Source: Osedax fenrisi
Lineage: Eukaryota; Annelida; Polychaeta; Sabellida; Siboglinidae
Length of the DNA: 64,000 nucleotides
Direction: 5' to 3'
Assembly: GCA_964019155.1 (NCBI GenBank)
Contig: OZ025241.1
Location: 26,309,059 to 26,373,058, forward strand
Every line of letters begins with the position of its first letter. The stretch's first letter is position 1. The notes beneath the pieces are model-generated. The model worked only from the letters and a program-made list of their open reading frames with translations, was not told where the DNA came from and searched no databases. This document shows positions 1 to 10,766 of this stretch, in pieces. A program made the translations under genes and the position numbers.

Positions 1-365
1 TGCATTGAGCGGATACGGCCTCAACGATCACTTGGGGATGATTACCACATTGGGCTGATTGAGCAATTGCAGGCATACTATAATGGTGTCGTTACCCCTT
101 TCTTACGTCATGCGCACGAACACGTCATTCTTACGTCATTCTCGCTCGCGTTCTTACGTCATTCGCCGTGAGTCTAACGATAATCAATTGAGCACAATAT
201 CAAACGTAAATATGTCTTAAATATAATGCGATATTCCCGATCTCTCTCTCTCTCTCTCTCGTTCTTTCTCTCGTTCTCTGGATTTCTCACTCATTCTCGC
301 TCTTTCGCGCTCTCGGTGATACTGTCACTCGCGTCATCGACATAAATACATAGAAAAGCACTAAC
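1..365. promoter_or_regulatory. Regulatory-like stretch with CRE/bZIP-type sites and TC tract
   Basis: No ORF is supported here. Three copies of TTACGTCA lie at 103-110, 131-138 and 154-161, with a related CACGTCA at 121-127, all on the same strand. TTACGTCA is a CRE/ATF-type bZIP half-palindrome. A TC-dinucleotide tract follows at about 240-300. The clustering is seen directly; a regulatory role is inference. Confidence 0.25.
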
Positions 366-394
366 GTATGATGTAACTATGTATAAATATATAT

Positions 395-395
395 G

Positions 396-427
<32 letters not shown>

Positions 428-446
428 CATGTATGTATGTATGTAC
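395..446. repeat. (TATG)n microsatellite
   Basis: Tetranucleotide TATG/GTAT repeats of about twelve units with one GCAT interruption. It is followed by TATA/CGTATA-rich sequence and a short GTGTGTGC run near 530-575. Confidence 0.8.
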
Positions 447-499
447 AGTGATAGGTACACGTATAGTGTACGATATACGTATAAATATACGCGTATATA

Positions 500-1060
500 T
501 TATGAGCTATGTGTGAGCGTAGGTATGAGCGTGTGTGTGAGCGTATGTGTGTGCGTATGTGTGTGTGCGTATTTATGTATAGGTATGCGGTTAGTGTGCG
601 CGCTCCGGGATATCAATGGTGGTGTACGACAGTTCTGTAGATGAGTGCGGTGCGGGACGAATGCGAGTTGCGAACCGCACCGATGTGGCTTTGACTCTAG
701 CGCGCACTCGAGATTCGGATCACCCAACGAATGAGACTACGAGAAGTTTACGAGAAGTATAAGTAAGCGAGCGACGCGGGGTGTACGGATGGGGTAGGGT
801 AGGGTTGAGCGAATGAAGGTATAGGTCGATGTATAGTCGTCGTCGTCGGGGATCGGGCTGTCTGTACGTCCCCGTCGCGGTGTCTGTCTGTCTGTCTGTC
901 TGTATGTCGGTCTGCGTGGGCGCGTGTTGGTCCCTGTTCTGTGGGAATACTTCAGTAGGCAGATGTCGATCAGGATTATTCCTCGTTTCGAAAACATAAA
1001 AACACACGAATCTGTTGAAGGGGGAGGGGGCGTGTTAGTGACTACCACTCGATGACGTAT
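500..1060. other. GC-richer stretch, no exon supported
   Basis: Base composition is clearly less AT-rich than its neighbours and CpG is frequent. Overlapping frames are open on the minus strand, but none shows convincing composition, a good start context or splice sites. A (TCTG)n tract lies at about 883-905. It could be promoter or 5' untranslated sequence belonging to a gene outside the window. No function can be assigned. Confidence 0.3.
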
Positions 1061-1065
1061 TATTA

Positions 1066-1115
1066 TCACGTGATGACATTAAATTATCACGTGACAATAT
1101 ATATGTATCACGTGA
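1066..1115. promoter_or_regulatory. Three phased TCACGTGA E-box palindromes
   Basis: TCACGTGA occurs at 1066-1073, 1087-1094 and 1108-1115. Start-to-start spacing is exactly 21 bp both times, two turns of the helix. TCACGTGA is the extended E-box bound by the USF/MITF/TFEB class of bHLH-leucine zipper factors. The intervening bases are AT-rich and not obviously a tandem repeat of one unit. Regulatory function is inferred from motif identity and spacing. Confidence 0.45.
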
Positions 1116-1152
1116 TTGATCGTTAACTATTTGTAATGACGCATAACTATTT

Positions 1153-1179
1153 AATAGACGCGAAAATATCGCGTCTATT
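1153..1179. repeat. Perfect 11-bp hairpin
   Basis: AATAGACGCGA and its exact reverse complement flank a 5-base loop (AAATA). The stem contains CpG-rich GACGCGA, unusual in the surrounding AT-rich DNA. Confidence 0.6.
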
Positions 1180-1310
1180 TTATTAGTGTGTATTAAATTC
1201 CGTGTTATAACATGACATTTAAAATTGTATTACAATTAAATTACTACATTAAAATATATTATATATTATTATTTATTAACAATTTATAAAGGTAATCGTT
1301 AATATAATAC

Positions 1311-1347
<37 letters not shown>

Positions 1348-1450
1348 TTATTGGAGATTATCCTCTTTGTAAGCATAGATTATGATATAATCTCTGGACT
1401 TTCCTTTTAGCAGAAATTTTATTTACTTTATGAACTCAATACACTCTTTC

Positions 1451-1518
<68 letters not shown>

Positions 1519-1626
1519 GTGTATATGTGTATTCAAGGATATATAATGTAAATAAGAATGGACTTTGAATACACATAGAATTATATATGATAATCTATAG
1601 ATTACATTATTAATTAATCCCTGTTA

Positions 1627-1682
<56 letters not shown>

Positions 1683-2011
1683 ATTAGTAGTTTAATAATA
1701 TATATACATGCTTTCATATACTTTCGAAAGTATAATAAATAATATTTTCCTTAAAATATAACTACATTTATCGTATAATATTTTTATATATTTTGAATTT
1801 ATTTTGAATTTTAATATTTAAATATAGTCATATACATCTATTATGTGAAGCCTGTATTAATATATAACGTATTTACATATATTATAATATATATATATTT
1901 TAATTTAGAAAATAAATGTTTATTAACTATACAACATACTAGAGATACACATATAAATACCACATATACAAAATAGTATTGCTATAGAATTCATAATATA
2001 TTATACATATA

Positions 2012-2061
<50 letters not shown>

Positions 2062-2150
2062 AGTACTTTTTATATGCACCATGTTCTTGTTCGAACGTTA
2101 TTGTTGTATTGTTAACGTGAGGTCAACATGGTGATACATATAGAGGTGTC
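1180..2150. repeat. AT-rich stretch with four (TA)n arrays
   Basis: The (TA)n arrays sit at about 1315-1344, 1456-1515, 1630-1677 and 2013-2058. The sequence between them is AT-rich and I see no gene or recognisable element in it. Confidence 0.85.
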
Positions 2151-2169
2151 CGGGGTAATACCACTGTCC

Positions 2170-2221
2170 GCTGATAAGGGTGGTAGCTGATAAGGGTGGT
2201 CGATGATAAGGGTGGTAGCTA
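2170..2221 (+). repeat. 16-bp tandem repeat, three units
   Basis: Three imperfect units of the type CTGATAAGGGTGGTAG lie head to tail. They contain GATAAG, the GATA-factor core, in every unit. This may be a small regulatory cluster or simply a minisatellite. Confidence 0.6.
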
Positions 2222-2289
2222 CACATAACAATAATACATTACGTAATCACGAGACGCGATCGTTATTATTAATAATACATTAACATCGA

Positions 2290-2720
2290 CTGGGCAGAGA
2301 ATCTCTACTAGAGACCGCGGCGCAAAAGAGGTGAAGGGGGAAGGGGAGGGAGGGGGAGGAACAATGGAGGCGGCGGTGAAATTAAATAATGACGGCCACT
2401 ATGGAAGTGGTGGAGGTGGAGGAGGTAGTGCTGCTAGTGGTAATGGTTGGGTTAGTGGTCGGGCTAGTGGTCAGAGAAGAGGCCGTATTTCCTGTAGGCA
2501 GCGGTAGTCCATTACGCCGTGTGCATTGTCCGCCAACAACGACGACGACGGGCAAATAATACTAATTATCGCCCGGCTCGTAATTACGCCCCCTAGATTA
2601 GGCCCCTCCCACGTCGTGCGCGCCGCACACTATAGCGCCCCCTATGGTTAATAAGTACCGATGTTCCCATTCTTCCACACGCTCCACACGCCGCACTCGT
2701 ATACACACTATAGCCTATAC
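2290..2720. promoter_or_regulatory. GC/CpG-rich island
   Basis: A G-rich purine run near 2330-2362 is followed by GC-rich sequence and by a C-rich stretch with GCGCGCCGCAC at about 2617-2627. The contrast with flanking TA arrays is sharp. It has the look of a metazoan promoter or first exon, and it contains the short ORF at 2364-2507. Confidence 0.35.
2364..2507 (+). CDS. Possible small first coding exon, Gly-rich, unknown
   Basis: A 47-codon ORF starts with an ATG in good Kozak context (ACAATGG) inside the GC island. It reads MEAAVKLNNDGHYG, then a run of six glycines, then Ser/Gly/Arg-rich sequence ending RISCRQR before a TAG. A low-complexity Gly/Ser start of this kind is common in metazoan first exons. 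A possible donor (CCT|GTAGGC) lies before the stop. I recognise no family. It may equally be a chance ORF in G-rich DNA. Confidence 0.25.
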   Translation: MEAAVKLNNDGHYGSGGGGGGSAASGNGWVSGRASGQRRGRISCRQR

Positions 2721-2915
2721 GAACAATAGTTCACAATAGTTCACGATAGTTCACGATAGTTCTATAGAATTGTACCGCGATATAATATCGTTGCGCTAAA
2801 CGATATTAATCTGAATATATCCTCACCTCCCCTCCCACTTATATTAGAATACTAAGTAAGTATACCGTTAATAATGCGTCAGCGGAATGATTATACAATA
2901 ATAATAATAATAATA

Positions 2916-2953
<38 letters not shown>

Positions 2954-3325
2954 ATATTGCACTCATTATTTTCTTATATAATCAGGTAGGTCAATAAGTC
3001 GATAATTAACTATATGGTCGGTGTTATAATAATATATATTGTATAGGTTAATATATACATACAATAAATATAACATACATATAGTAATCTATTATATTTA
3101 TATTGTATTATATATTTATTAACCTATCACAATATATGAATACATAATGATGTTTATATCAATAATAATAATAATAATAATAATACTAATAATATAACTT
3201 AATATGTATATGTAAATTAAGATAACTAACTAAATTGAAAGATAACGAGCCGAATGTGATAACGAAGACATAACTTCTACTTGGTTATACTAGTTTTTAA
3301 GTAATCGTTCAAGTGCGACACATCA

Positions 3326-3369
<44 letters not shown>

Positions 3370-3414
3370 GTACAGTATACATTGTACACCTCTCTGATCA
3401 CCCGTGGGATACTG
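2721..3414. repeat. AT-rich stretch with (AAT)n and (TA)n
   Basis: (ATA)n lies at about 2898-2918, (TA)n at 2922-2951, (AAT)n at 3162-3186 and (TA)n at 3327-3366. No gene is visible. Confidence 0.75.
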
Positions 3415-3775
3415 ACACTGACAGTCTGATATAATTAACTGACTGTGTATTTCAGTTGGATAAGGCGTCAGATACACAATCAGTAGGACACGGGTATACT
3501 CGTATACGAGCCTCGACCGGACGATTAATTAATTTATAAAATGGATCTTACATAATATTTAGAAGTGATCTTATATAAGTGTGTATAAATAAATGATCGT
3601 CTCTCGTTAATTAACATTAATATTAATATTAATATCATAGATGCCTTAACACGAGAGCGGCTTCGAAGGGACATTAGAGCCATATATGGTTATAAGTGAA
3701 AACGTCATCTAAGTTCCTGGATGGGATGAAGGACTCCACCAAATACAAATAACAAAATAACAAAAAATAACATAT
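3415..3775 (+). mobile_element. tRNA-derived SINE, copy 1
   Basis: The 5' part contains TTTCAGTTGGATAAGGC (3450-3466), which fits a pol III A box. A degenerate B-box-like palindrome follows at about 3490-3520. The 3' body carries GGGACATTAGAGCC and GGTTATAAGTGAAAAC, then ATCTAAGTTCCTGGATGGGA, and ends in a short-unit tail of the AACAAAAT type (about 3745-3773). The same order of blocks occurs at 13030-13325 on the other strand, where the A box reads TGGCTCAGTTGG. A third fragment is at 30445-30556. Repetition plus an A box plus a simple 3' tail defines a SINE. It has no protein and depends on a LINE. Confidence 0.7.
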
Positions 3776-3839
3776 GTCGCGTACGGTATTTCGTATTACA
3801 AGTAGGCGTATTTATTGTCATGCACGCCGTGCATTGCAC

Positions 3840-3854
3840 GGTAACCATGGTAAC
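3840..3854. promoter_or_regulatory. RFX/X-box-like site
   Basis: GGTAACCATGGTAAC matches the RFX X-box consensus (two RYYNCC-type half sites around CCATGG). It is isolated in otherwise ordinary sequence. Confidence 0.3.
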
Positions 3855-3994
3855 AGTTGCAGTACAGCAGTGCTTGCATGAAGTACGGCAAGTCTTTACG
3901 TTGATTCCGAACATAATTCTATCTCAGATATAGTATTTCTTATCAGATATAGTATTTCACTGATATAACATAGTATGATACCATACTATAATAT

Positions 3995-4000
<6 letters not shown>

Positions 4001-4064
<64 letters not shown>
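4001..4064. repeat. (TA)n microsatellite
   Basis: About 32 nearly uninterrupted TA dinucleotides. Confidence 0.95.
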
Positions 4065-4267
4065 TATCCAGAATTATAAAGGCAACTGCAATTATTAATT
4101 ATTAATTATGAACACATATATTTAATCCTGTAATCGAGTGCAATGCTTCGTGCAATACGTGGATACTGATATGCACACACTAATGACGTCACACTTATCT
4201 TAGGTTTATTGCGCAACTAATTCTAATTAGGTATATTATTACTTATTATAGGCATTATTTATATGAA

Positions 4268-4525
4268 TAAACACACACACACACAATGTGCGTACACAGT
4301 ATAACACACATACACACACATACACACATACACACACATACACATACACACATACACACACATACACACATACAAATACACACATACACATACACACACA
4401 TACATACACACATATATACAAATACACACGTACACATACACACACACACACATACACACATATACACACACATACACACACATACACACACATACATACA
4501 CACATATATACAAATACACACGTAT
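4268..4525. repeat. (CA)n/(CATA)n microsatellite
   Basis: About 250 bases of ACACACAT/ATACACAC variants. Frames stay open through it on both strands only because of the repeat. They are not genes. Confidence 0.95.
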
Positions 4526-4659
4526 ATGTATTGCAATTATACATACGCTATAATATGGTTCTACTATACACTATATTATTGATCTTTGTACGATAATTAA
4601 CGTATTAATTAGGCGAATATACAACTTCTAACAATAGAATGACGTAATAGATACGACGT

Positions 4660-4697
4660 ATTACGCAACCGGAGAGGTATTACGCAACCGGAGAGGT
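4660..4697 (+). repeat. 19-bp tandem duplication
   Basis: ATTACGCAACCGGAGAGGT is present twice in exact tandem. Each unit holds ATTACGCAAC, a C/EBP-like site. Confidence 0.8.
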
Positions 4698-4891
4698 ACC
4701 CTAGAGGTACACTCTGAGATATCGATTGCTGTAGGATGTTGTTTTCTCAGAAATACGTCTAATTATCGTGCAGAGGTCGAGATATCGCTCAGTAATATAA
4801 GTCCTAAGGACACGAGTAGATGTCCTATTTGGCGGTGCCCGTCACGTGTGTACAACGCCTTACCACCGACACGGCGCACCCTACTATGGTA

Positions 4892-5195
4892 TCTTACACC
4901 TAGAATATGTCCTTGCTTAGACCGAGAACATGTCCTTGATTACCCCGAGAACATGTCCTTGATTACATGAATAAACGTCCTCGCTTATATCGAGATATGT
5001 CCTCGCTTACATCGAGAACATTTCTCGCTTATACCTATAACATGTCCTCGCTTATACCTAGAATATGTCCTTGCTTAGACCGAGAACATGTCCTTGATTA
5101 CCCCGAGAACATATCCTTGATTACCCCGAGAACATGTCCTTGATTACACCTATAACATGTCCTTACTTACACATATAACATGTCCTTACTTACAC
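4892..5195 (+). repeat. About 24-bp minisatellite with higher-order pattern
   Basis: About twelve units of the form ACATGTCCTTGATTACCCCG with variable linkers (GAGA, TATA, TAGA). A block beginning TACACCTAGAATATGTCC and its following units at about 4895 recurs in near-identical form at about 5055, so several units were duplicated together. No coding potential. Confidence 0.8.
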
Positions 5196-5324
5196 TTCAG
5201 CCTATGGCTGATACTTAATGTCCTCTCCAATTACCTACAAGTCCCTATTAGCATATGTTTACATAATACACAAATACAAATGCTTTAGCTCTCGTATAAC
5301 ATCATACATATACGTATAGTTGTA

Positions 5325-5406
5325 TAATAAACACACACATACTCACACATACACATACACACACTCACACACATACACTCACACACATATACTCACACAC
5401 ACATAT

Positions 5407-5438
<32 letters not shown>

Positions 5439-5440
5439 TA
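5325..5440. repeat. (CA)n then (TA)n microsatellite
   Basis: ACACACATACTC-type repeats run into a TA array at about 5414-5438. They sit just beyond the 3' end of the minus-strand exon. Confidence 0.9.
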
Positions 5441-5453
5441 TTTATTATTTATT
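5441..5453 (-). terminator. Candidate polyadenylation signals
   Basis: Two AATAAA hexamers read on the minus strand (5448-5453 and 5441-5446), roughly 46-58 bases past the stop codon at 5499. They are well placed for a short 3' UTR. In DNA this AT-rich the hexamer also occurs by chance. Confidence 0.35.
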
Positions 5454-5498
5454 AATCTATTATATATATACTAACAAATATAAAAATGTAGAATGTAA

Positions 5499-5867
5499 TT
5501 AATGTTTCTTGAGCCAATGTTTCTTCCTCTTTTTCTTGTCCGACGAAACCGGTCGCCCGTCACTATCGGCGATGTCTTCCTTACTTCCGGCGTAGGAGGC
5601 GGGCGCCGACCGCGAATTGCGACGCCATTTTATTCTAGCCCCGCCCCCGTACGCTAGACTCAGAGTCGCGTTGAATATCGACGCCAGGGTGCCACCCTTT
5701 CCCTTGGAGCCGCCGAGGAACGACCAACTTCCTGAATCGGCGGGGGCGTCGGCTTCACCGTCGTCGTCGTCGTAGTCGTCGGAAGTGAGGTCGTCACCGT
5801 CGTCCTCGGAGGACGTGGCTTCCTGGACGTTAATCGTGTCGCCGAGTTCGCAGAGGTTGGCACCTAG
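5499..5867 (-). CDS. Probable last coding exon, unknown acidic/basic protein
   Basis: I do not recognise the family. The exon is strongly GC- and CpG-rich within AT-rich DNA. Reading on the minus strand it follows a C/T-rich tract and TTTTATCAG, a good 3' splice site, and opens in phase 0 with LGANLCELGDTINVQEA. A long acidic stretch follows (SSEDDGDD, then YDDDDGEADAP), then SWSFLGGSKGKGGTLASIFN, then WRRNSRSAP, and a very basic C-terminus KKKRKKHWLKKH before TAA. It encodes 122 residues. There is no membrane segment or signal peptide. The lysine-rich end could be a nuclear localisation or membrane/nucleic-acid contact signal (inference). The upstream partner may be the phase-0 exon at 22539-22904. 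Frames continuing 5' of 5867 read into intron repeats and should not be included. Confidence 0.6.
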   Translation of the reverse strand, partial: LGANLCELGDTINVQEATSSEDDGDDLTSDDYDDDDGEADAPADSGSWSFLGGSKGKGGTLASIFNATLSLAYGGGARIKWRRNSRSAPASYAGSKEDIADSDGRPVSSDKKKRKKHWLKKH

Positions 5868-5968
5868 CTGATAAAAGGGGCGGGGCGGGGGGCGTGTTAT
5901 CGTATAGAAGGTACAGCACGTATATGTATATGTATATGTACATACATATATATATATATATATAATCA

Positions 5969-6480
5969 TGATTGCAATGCAAAATAACGTAATATACTTA
6001 CTTATATAGGTTACTTACCTAGTACATAATCACAATTCTTACATAACTGATATCGCTATATATAACCATATTCATAATGTATGCTAAGAATATATTAATG
6101 TATTAAGAATGTATTAAGAATTTATTACACCCTAGTTGTATTAAGAATGTCTGATAATATAACTTAGTAATTTACTAAATATGTTTCCGTGTTTGAAAAA
6201 AAATTAAATTTATTAATAACTATAAGCTATCAAATATAGATCAAATCAATGTTAGATTGATATGTATTTTAAAAGGGTTCAATATATAATACGTTTTAAT
6301 ATTCAATTAAATTGAATAAGTCACAATAGCATGTAAATTCGGTTGTATATATTTGTTATAGTTGTATATATATATATATACAACCATATATTATAAATAT
6401 GTATCTTTACTTTATATATAAATATCATTATACTATTAATAGTTAATAATCAATATCATTATAAAATCTAAATATAGATA

Positions 6481-6518
<38 letters not shown>

Positions 6519-6890
6519 CAAGGTTAGTCTTAACTACTGCATACTCATAGCAAGCGAGATTAGCGACAGTTACCCTTTAATCGTAATGAAAATTCCCAGA
6601 AAGTATAATTACAAATGGAATAATAATGTCATACAATTGATAAAACAAATATATCCTAACATGTATATAAATGTGATTGGTAGATAGATCATTTATGTAT
6701 ACATACATATAATAATATATTTTATATTTATGTTTTAACAAAAATAATAATACATACATATATAAACGATAAGTAGAAACTAATATGAATGTTATATTAG
6801 TAAAGGTGAACAAAATAATTTTTTAAATATATAAAATTAACCAAAAATAAAATATTTTAATTTTCTTCTGAAGAGTTATACAATGTACTA
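5969..6890. other. AT-rich stretch, nothing identified
   Basis: Contains (TA)n at about 5947-5965 and 6485-6515. The open frame near 6577-6813 is of Ile/Tyr/Leu-rich composition, as expected from AT-rich DNA, and has no coding support. Confidence 0.6.
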
Positions 6891-6965
6891 TATTGTACAC
6901 AATGTAGACTGTACAGTGTACACTGTGCATACCACTATACACTTTACATTATACACTGTACTTTT
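6890..6965. repeat. TGTACA-type palindromic cluster
   Basis: Repeated overlapping words such as TGTACAC, ACAGTGTACACTGT and TTGTACAC. Similar clusters recur at about 16583-16670, 25250-25341, 45465-45505 and 62672-62702. Confidence 0.6.
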
Positions 6966-7016
6966 TATTAGATTTCGAGTTATACCATTATATATATGTG
7001 TGTGTGTGTTTTAAAT

Positions 7017-7034
7017 CAGCAGCAGCAGCAGCAG
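7017..7034 (+). repeat. (CAG)n, about six units
   Basis: Short CAG/AGC trinucleotide run after a TGTGTGTG tract. Confidence 0.8.
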
Positions 7035-7094
7035 GCAAACATTTCTTTTTTCATATCTATAGATATATCTATAGTCTAAACTTGTGGTGACGCA

Positions 7095-7566
7095 ATACTT
7101 TGATTGAGGACGATATTAATTGTCTTGAATCAATCCGATATAGCAGAAAGTATTTTAAATATACATATAGGATGTAAAATATTAGCTTTTATAAAAAGCA
7201 TGCAAATTGTATATATTGATCGCTGTTTAGCAAATATCCATTTTAATAAGTATACTTTATTAGAAGTGTTTACATGATCGAATAATTGTATACGAAATAC
7301 TCAGAAATTAAATGACCATATAACTCTGAGCAATTGGTATAATATAAAGGAAGTTTGTAATATGAGGAAGTGAAGTACTCGATAGAGGAGATAAGGCAAT
7401 ATATTCGATAAGGATCTTACACATATTATCGGGTAACAAATTTCAAATTGTTTTATTTTATGCAAATTGTAGAATGAAGAACGACACACATTTGATATCA
7501 GATCTATAGATGCAGCTATGAAACTTAGCTTACAAATGTTAACAATTACTATAGAAAAATACACTG
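7095..7566 (-). pseudogene. LINE (L2/CR1-like) RT C-terminal relic
   Basis: On the minus strand the conceptual translation reads SNVCRSSFYNLHKIKQF followed by LRVIWS, then, past a stop, LLKWIFAKQRSIYTICMLF and KANILHPICIFKI. This matches the order of motifs after the RT domain of CR1/L2 elements: a CRSA-YHLRNI-type block, then LHWLPVKQRI-FKIL, then LAP-YL. It is riddled with substitutions and stops, so it is an old dead copy. Both ends are unclear. Confidence 0.5.
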
Positions 7567-7589
7567 TTAAAAATATCGAATATAAAACT

Positions 7590-8155
7590 AGTTTTCTTTA
7601 AACAAGAAGTAAATGTTTTTTTATATATAATACTTCTTTAATTTATTAAAGTAAAACTAAATGGTTTTTGAAACCCTTACTTTATATTAAATAATAACCA
7701 AAGGTTTCGAACCCTTTACTTTTTATTATAAAATAACTAAAGGGTTTCGAACTATGTATCTTTTATTAAATATATTAGTATTTAATATTCCTATTAGTTA
7801 ATATATAATTAAAACCAAATTATTGTTGATATTTTTAGTTTTTGTAAATATTTAAAATATATTTTGTAAGTAAAATTAATCATAATATAATTTATAAGAT
7901 ACAAAATATTATTCTATATTTACATATTATTAATTTTATATTCAAATATATATATATTTTTTTAAATTGTAGTTTTTTTATAAAAGTATAATTTCACATA
8001 TAAATATTATTTAAAAAGCAATTATTTCTTGTCTGATATATATAAATATAGCTTACTATTGTAAGAATACGTGCTAATTCATGCTGTATTTGTTTAAATG
8101 ATAAAGTTATATTTAATACAACAATTAGTTATGATTACAATATATATATATATAA

Positions 8156-8207
<52 letters not shown>

Positions 8208-8640
8208 ATGATGATATTAAGTTTATTAGCACTAAAATAGGGTCAAGTAGACCCCTTCGCTCGTGCGGGAAGAAAATAATAATTAAATAATAGTAATACG
8301 ATAATAATTTAATAATAATATACATTCAATATACCATGGACAACAATACTAAATAATATAAAGGACCATTATATACTACATTTATATACTACATATATAT
8401 TTCATATCTATTACATCTGATACATCTTGTTCACCAATAAGTCAAAAACCCTTTAACCTTATGAATCCCAAAAGTCATAAATAAAAATATACATAAAAAT
8501 AAGATCAAACCTATTTAGTTAACATATTATAAATACCCTTTAGTTATTATTAGTTAAAAACCTTTAATTTTACATATGGTAAAAGCCTTCATGCTTCGTT
8601 AAAGCTTTTACTAAAGGATCGAAAACCATATAGTCAACTA
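7590..8640. mobile_element. Possible foldback-type element with subterminal repeats
   Basis: Near 7660-7750 a motif of the form AAAGGTTTCGAACCCTTTAC and AACTAAAGGGTTTCGAAC is repeated head to tail. Related words in the opposite orientation (ATACCCTTTAGTTATTATTA, AAAAACCTTTAATTTT) occur near 8450-8600. Between them is AT-rich DNA with a (TA)n array at 8141-8203. Inverted clusters of short repeats suggest a foldback or MITE-like element, but no clean terminus or target duplication was found. Confidence 0.3.
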
Positions 8641-9069
8641 AATGAGAAGAACAGACAACTTACCAAATGTTTATTCAGTGAAAACTATGGGGTTATTTAT
8701 AAAATTGTAGCTGTAACATCTAAAAAATGAATAAGAGTACTTTAAAAATATTTAACATTAGATTATTTTATAAAACCTATAATTTTGAATATTTAAACTC
8801 TTTAACAGAACATATTTATTCGAAAAATATCATATAAAGCCATATTGTGTATCTTCCTCTTAAAGCTGTACATCTTCCGCATAAAGATGATAATTAGTTG
8901 ATAAGAAAACTGGTGGAAATTTTGAATCAAGGATAATAGACAAATTGAATAAAATATAGTACACAATATTGAACGTTCTGGTACACTATACCGAAGTAGT
9001 TTTGTTAGTACGAATAATTATTATTAATTGTAACGAACAAATATCTGTTGGAGGATACAATATTAACCA

Positions 9070-9116
<47 letters not shown>

Positions 9117-10200
9117 ACATTACCTTTATATATAATATTACCAGTATATTATATAATAATGTGTAACATATATATTTTAGATGAACATACAAAAATAATA
9201 TATATATAACGTATATGATTATATAAATATATATATATATTAATAGATGTGGTGTTAATGCGCAATATTGTGCATGTATATTTAATTTAGTTCTTCTCAA
9301 TAGGTGGCATCGATCTGGTTGTGATTATTATGGTTGCTAGGTTACCGCGACATACGCATCCGCTAATTGATAATTAGTAGTATTCCGTGAATTCTACCTA
9401 CGAAATATTATGTGAAATATTATATTAAAAATATTATATTAAATATAATAATACTGCACGTCTGTTTCCTATTACTTACATGTGATATTATAATACAATA
9501 TAGTCATAAGTACTGTATTTAATATACGAAATATAATATTATCATATTATCAGTTATATTTATTATAAATTATATATCTATATACTTATATTATATGATA
9601 TGGATTTATTCATAGAAATATCTACTAGTTACATGTGCTCTTTGCAAATATATGATATATATATATAATATATAATTATACAATTTATATAATATATATT
9701 TTTTACCACATTAACAAGTATATTCAAAGTAAATATTAATATAAGATATATATAATTAAATAAATAATAAGCCATATATTACACTGTTAATGTACTATAA
9801 CTATTCTAACACATATATATTTTAAACAGGTGAAATGTTAAAGAATGCAATTAAACAGATATCATAAATATTGGCTTTATAGATATTTATATATTTAATA
9901 TATACACATTTATATTTCAACAATTATATATTAATTTTACACGCATAAAATAAATCAGCTATATATATTTATATATAAACCTTAATAAATAAAACTCATA
10001 TTTTGATAAATACAGTCAAATAATGTAGTTTATTGTTACATAAAAGTTACTTAACAGAAATCAACAGCACGGGTGTAAATGGTTAACTATGATTGCGCGA
10101 TTCCTCATGAATACATACATATAGGCCTATATATAGGAAATTATCACGTATTTAGGGAATGTTAACAGTTTTAATAATATTGATAATATTTTGTGTTATA
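8641..10200. other. AT-rich stretch, nothing identified
   Basis: A (TA)n array lies at about 9073-9111. The rest is low-complexity AT-rich DNA without splice-bounded ORFs or recognisable repeats. Confidence 0.6.
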
Positions 10201-10204
10201 TATT

Positions 10205-10212
10205 ATAATATT

Positions 10213-10281
<69 letters not shown>

Positions 10282-10499
10282 ACATATATATATATATATA
10301 TATATTATAATGATTGGTTACAGAAAGGTGGTCATTAAAGTCGTGCCTAGTCATGACTATACATGTTATATAATACTATATTCAGAATACTATTTAGTTG
10401 TTACTAACAATTAGTTGATACTAATTGTGTATCTCATTCACACAAATTCAGCGATATCATATATGATTTATGAATTAATGCATTATGTTTATCTATTTG

Positions 10500-10571
<72 letters not shown>

Positions 10572-10677
10572 CTAGAGTTTATAAACTCTATAGACACATA
10601 CATATCTACAATACTCAAGAGTATTATTATGTCTATAATTATATATATATATATATATATATATAATAAATATATAT

Positions 10678-10730
<53 letters not shown>

Positions 10731-10766
10731 TATATATATATATATATATAATATATTATATATATT
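10205..10766. repeat. Cluster of long (TA)n arrays
   Basis: Arrays at about 10217-10279, 10284-10307, 10501-10563 and 10640-10766. Frames encoding IYIYIY tracts on both strands are repeat artefacts. Confidence 0.95.

Noticed and set aside
737..1069. Minus-strand frames in the GC-richer stretch
   Set aside because: Composition is explained by TCTG repeats and GC content; no splice sites or recognisable domain.
3440..3525. Functional tRNA gene
   Set aside because: An A box is present but there is no cloverleaf, no standard B box and no acceptor stem; it is the head of a SINE.
4239..4596. Several overlapping frames rich in Thr-His or Cys-Val
   Set aside because: Products of (CA)n/(CATA)n repeats on both strands.
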